A DNA stretch of 15,115 nucleotides from CAZXYF01 sp964644705 (lineage in GTDB: Bacteria; Planctomycetota; Brocadiia; SM23-32). The translations under genes and the position numbers were made by a program. The notes beneath the pieces are model-generated. The model was given only the letters and a program-made list of their open reading frames with translations, had not been told where the DNA came from and did not search any database. The stretch lies in NCBI GenBank assembly GCA_964644705.1, contig CAZXYF010000066.1:1-15115 (forward strand), given 5' to 3'. Shown one piece after another: positions 14,215-15,115 of this stretch; within the stretch, counting starts at the first letter, position 1, and every line of letters starts with the position of its first letter.

Positions 14215-15045
14215 GTGGATAAATTGAGCCCGGACAAACTGTTCGGCCCGACTCCCGATGGGCAGATCATTGGATGCAGGGGAGAAATTCATCGCAGCGT
14301 GACCAGCACAATGGATGTCGCCAGGGAAAAGGCCGGGGGGGTGGAAGATGGGCACGTGGTGTTCGCCGAGGTGCAGACTCAGGGACGTGGACGAGATGGG
14401 CACTGGATTTGTTCACCCGGTCAGGGGTTGCTCCTCACCGTCGTATGCCATGCCGAAGTCCCCCCCAGGGATCGCTGCCTGATGAGCCTCATCGGTCCAC
14501 TGGCCGCCACCGAAACCCTCCGTTCACTGGGGGTCACGGCCCAGATCAAATGGCCCAACGATATTGTAACGGTGGAGACAGAGGCACCACTTTCACTGAG
14601 GAAAATCGGGGGGACCCTCGTGGAACAATGCTCCCATAACGGCCGCGCCCCCAGCCATCTGTTGGGACTCGGGCTGAACGTGAACCAAAAGCCGGAACAA
14701 CTCGAAGAAATACCCCAAACGAACCCGACATCACTTCGAATCGAACGTGATGGGAAAACAGTCGATCGCAACGGACTCGGGCGGGACCTGCTGGAGAATC
14801 TCGACCGGTGGTATACGTGCATCAGGGCCGGCAGTTACGCCCCCCTGCGCGACCGCTGGCACCAACTGAACTGCCTGCGCGGGAAACGCATTCGGGTTCA
14901 ACATAAAAATCGCATCCTCACCGGCAAAGTAACCGGCGTGGACCCCAGTGGTGAATTGATCCTGGAGACGGAAGATCACCAGAAACACATTTTGCCCCCC
15001 CAGACCACAACAGTTCTCGGAACCGGCCAGGTTTCCCACAACTAA
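14215..15045 (+). CDS. birA: Biotin-[acetyl-CoA carboxylase] ligase, without HTH domain
   Basis: Biotin-protein ligase makes biotinyl-AMP and attaches biotin to the lysine of the carboxyl-carrier protein, mainly for acetyl-CoA carboxylase. The 276-residue protein has the biotin/ATP loop GRGRDGHW (57-64), KWPNDI (112-117), the catalytic lysine region RKIGGTLVE (129-137, K130) and LGLGLNVN (150-157). A C-terminal SH3-like domain covers about 225-270. There is no N-terminal winged helix, so it cannot act as the BirA repressor and is of the monofunctional class. The second loop Arg of the usual GRGRxGR pattern is His here. The start is GTG at 14215, with AGGAG 10 nt upstream. It follows pgpA after 102 bp with no terminator, so it may belong to the same transcript. 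Confidence 0.93.
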   Translation: MDKLSPDKLFGPTPDGQIIGCRGEIHRSVTSTMDVAREKAGGVEDGHVVFAEVQTQGRGRDGHWICSPGQGLLLTVVCHAEVPPRDRCLMSLIGPLAATETLRSLGVTAQIKWPNDIVTVETEAPLSLRKIGGTLVEQCSHNGRAPSHLLGLGLNVNQKPEQLEEIPQTNPTSLRIERDGKTVDRNGLGRDLLENLDRWYTCIRAGSYAPLRDRWHQLNCLRGKRIRVQHKNRILTGKVTGVDPSGELILETEDHQKHILPPQTTTVLGTGQVSHN

Positions 15046-15115
15046 GCGGTTGTCTATAAGTGTTCTAAGGTTTTCAACTCTTATCTTGCTGTATCGTATA
15101 GTCAGAATCCCCCGC

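Noticed and set aside
15038..15053. ACAAC-6-GTTGT hairpin across the biotin ligase stop
   Set aside because: A 5-bp AT-containing stem without a U-run is too weak for a terminator. The remaining bases up to 15115 are AT-rich but show no promoter I would defend.

Overview
This is a moderately GC-rich bacterial chromosomal window made almost entirely of conserved housekeeping and biosynthetic genes. I saw no tRNA, rRNA, CRISPR array, insertion sequence or phage gene. The clear promoters are of the sigma-70 type (TTGACA-17-TATAAT before hisA, TTGACA-17-TAAAAT before the Rrf2 regulator). hisA and trpD stand alone, outside any his or trp operon, as is common in several uncultured or deep-branching phyla. 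The sequence does not let me name a phylum with confidence.

Bases 1-2363 (minus strand) form a sulfur-metabolism block: an Rrf2/IscR-like regulator with four cysteines, cysteine synthase CysK, and the sulfur transferase LarE, which runs to the window edge. The regulator has a near-consensus promoter with a 23-bp dyad over its -10 box, which suggests self-control. cysK and larE are 2 bp apart and surely co-transcribed. Bases 2454-4651 (minus strand) hold a sugar-nucleotide epimerase/dehydratase and a flippase-like membrane protein, which suggests surface glycan or lipid-linked sugar work.

Bases 4741-8890 (plus strand) hold hisA, an EF-G-like translation GTPase with several altered GTPase motifs, and trpD. 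hisA has a fully consensus promoter and a leader of about 100 nt with a possible stem-loop. A strong 15-bp hairpin at 8929-8964 separates trpD from a convergent minus-strand GyrI-like effector-binding protein (9011-9538). About 300 bp of divergent regulatory DNA follows. Then comes a compact plus-strand run: ftsK, rimO, pgpA and a biotin-protein ligase without an HTH domain, covering chromosome segregation, S12 modification, phosphatidylglycerol synthesis and biotin attachment.

I did not find a clearly new multi-gene system. The points most worth checking are the Rrf2-CysK-LarE block with its operator-like dyad, the EF-G-like protein with changed G2, G3 and G4 motifs and an acidic insert, and the hisA leader.
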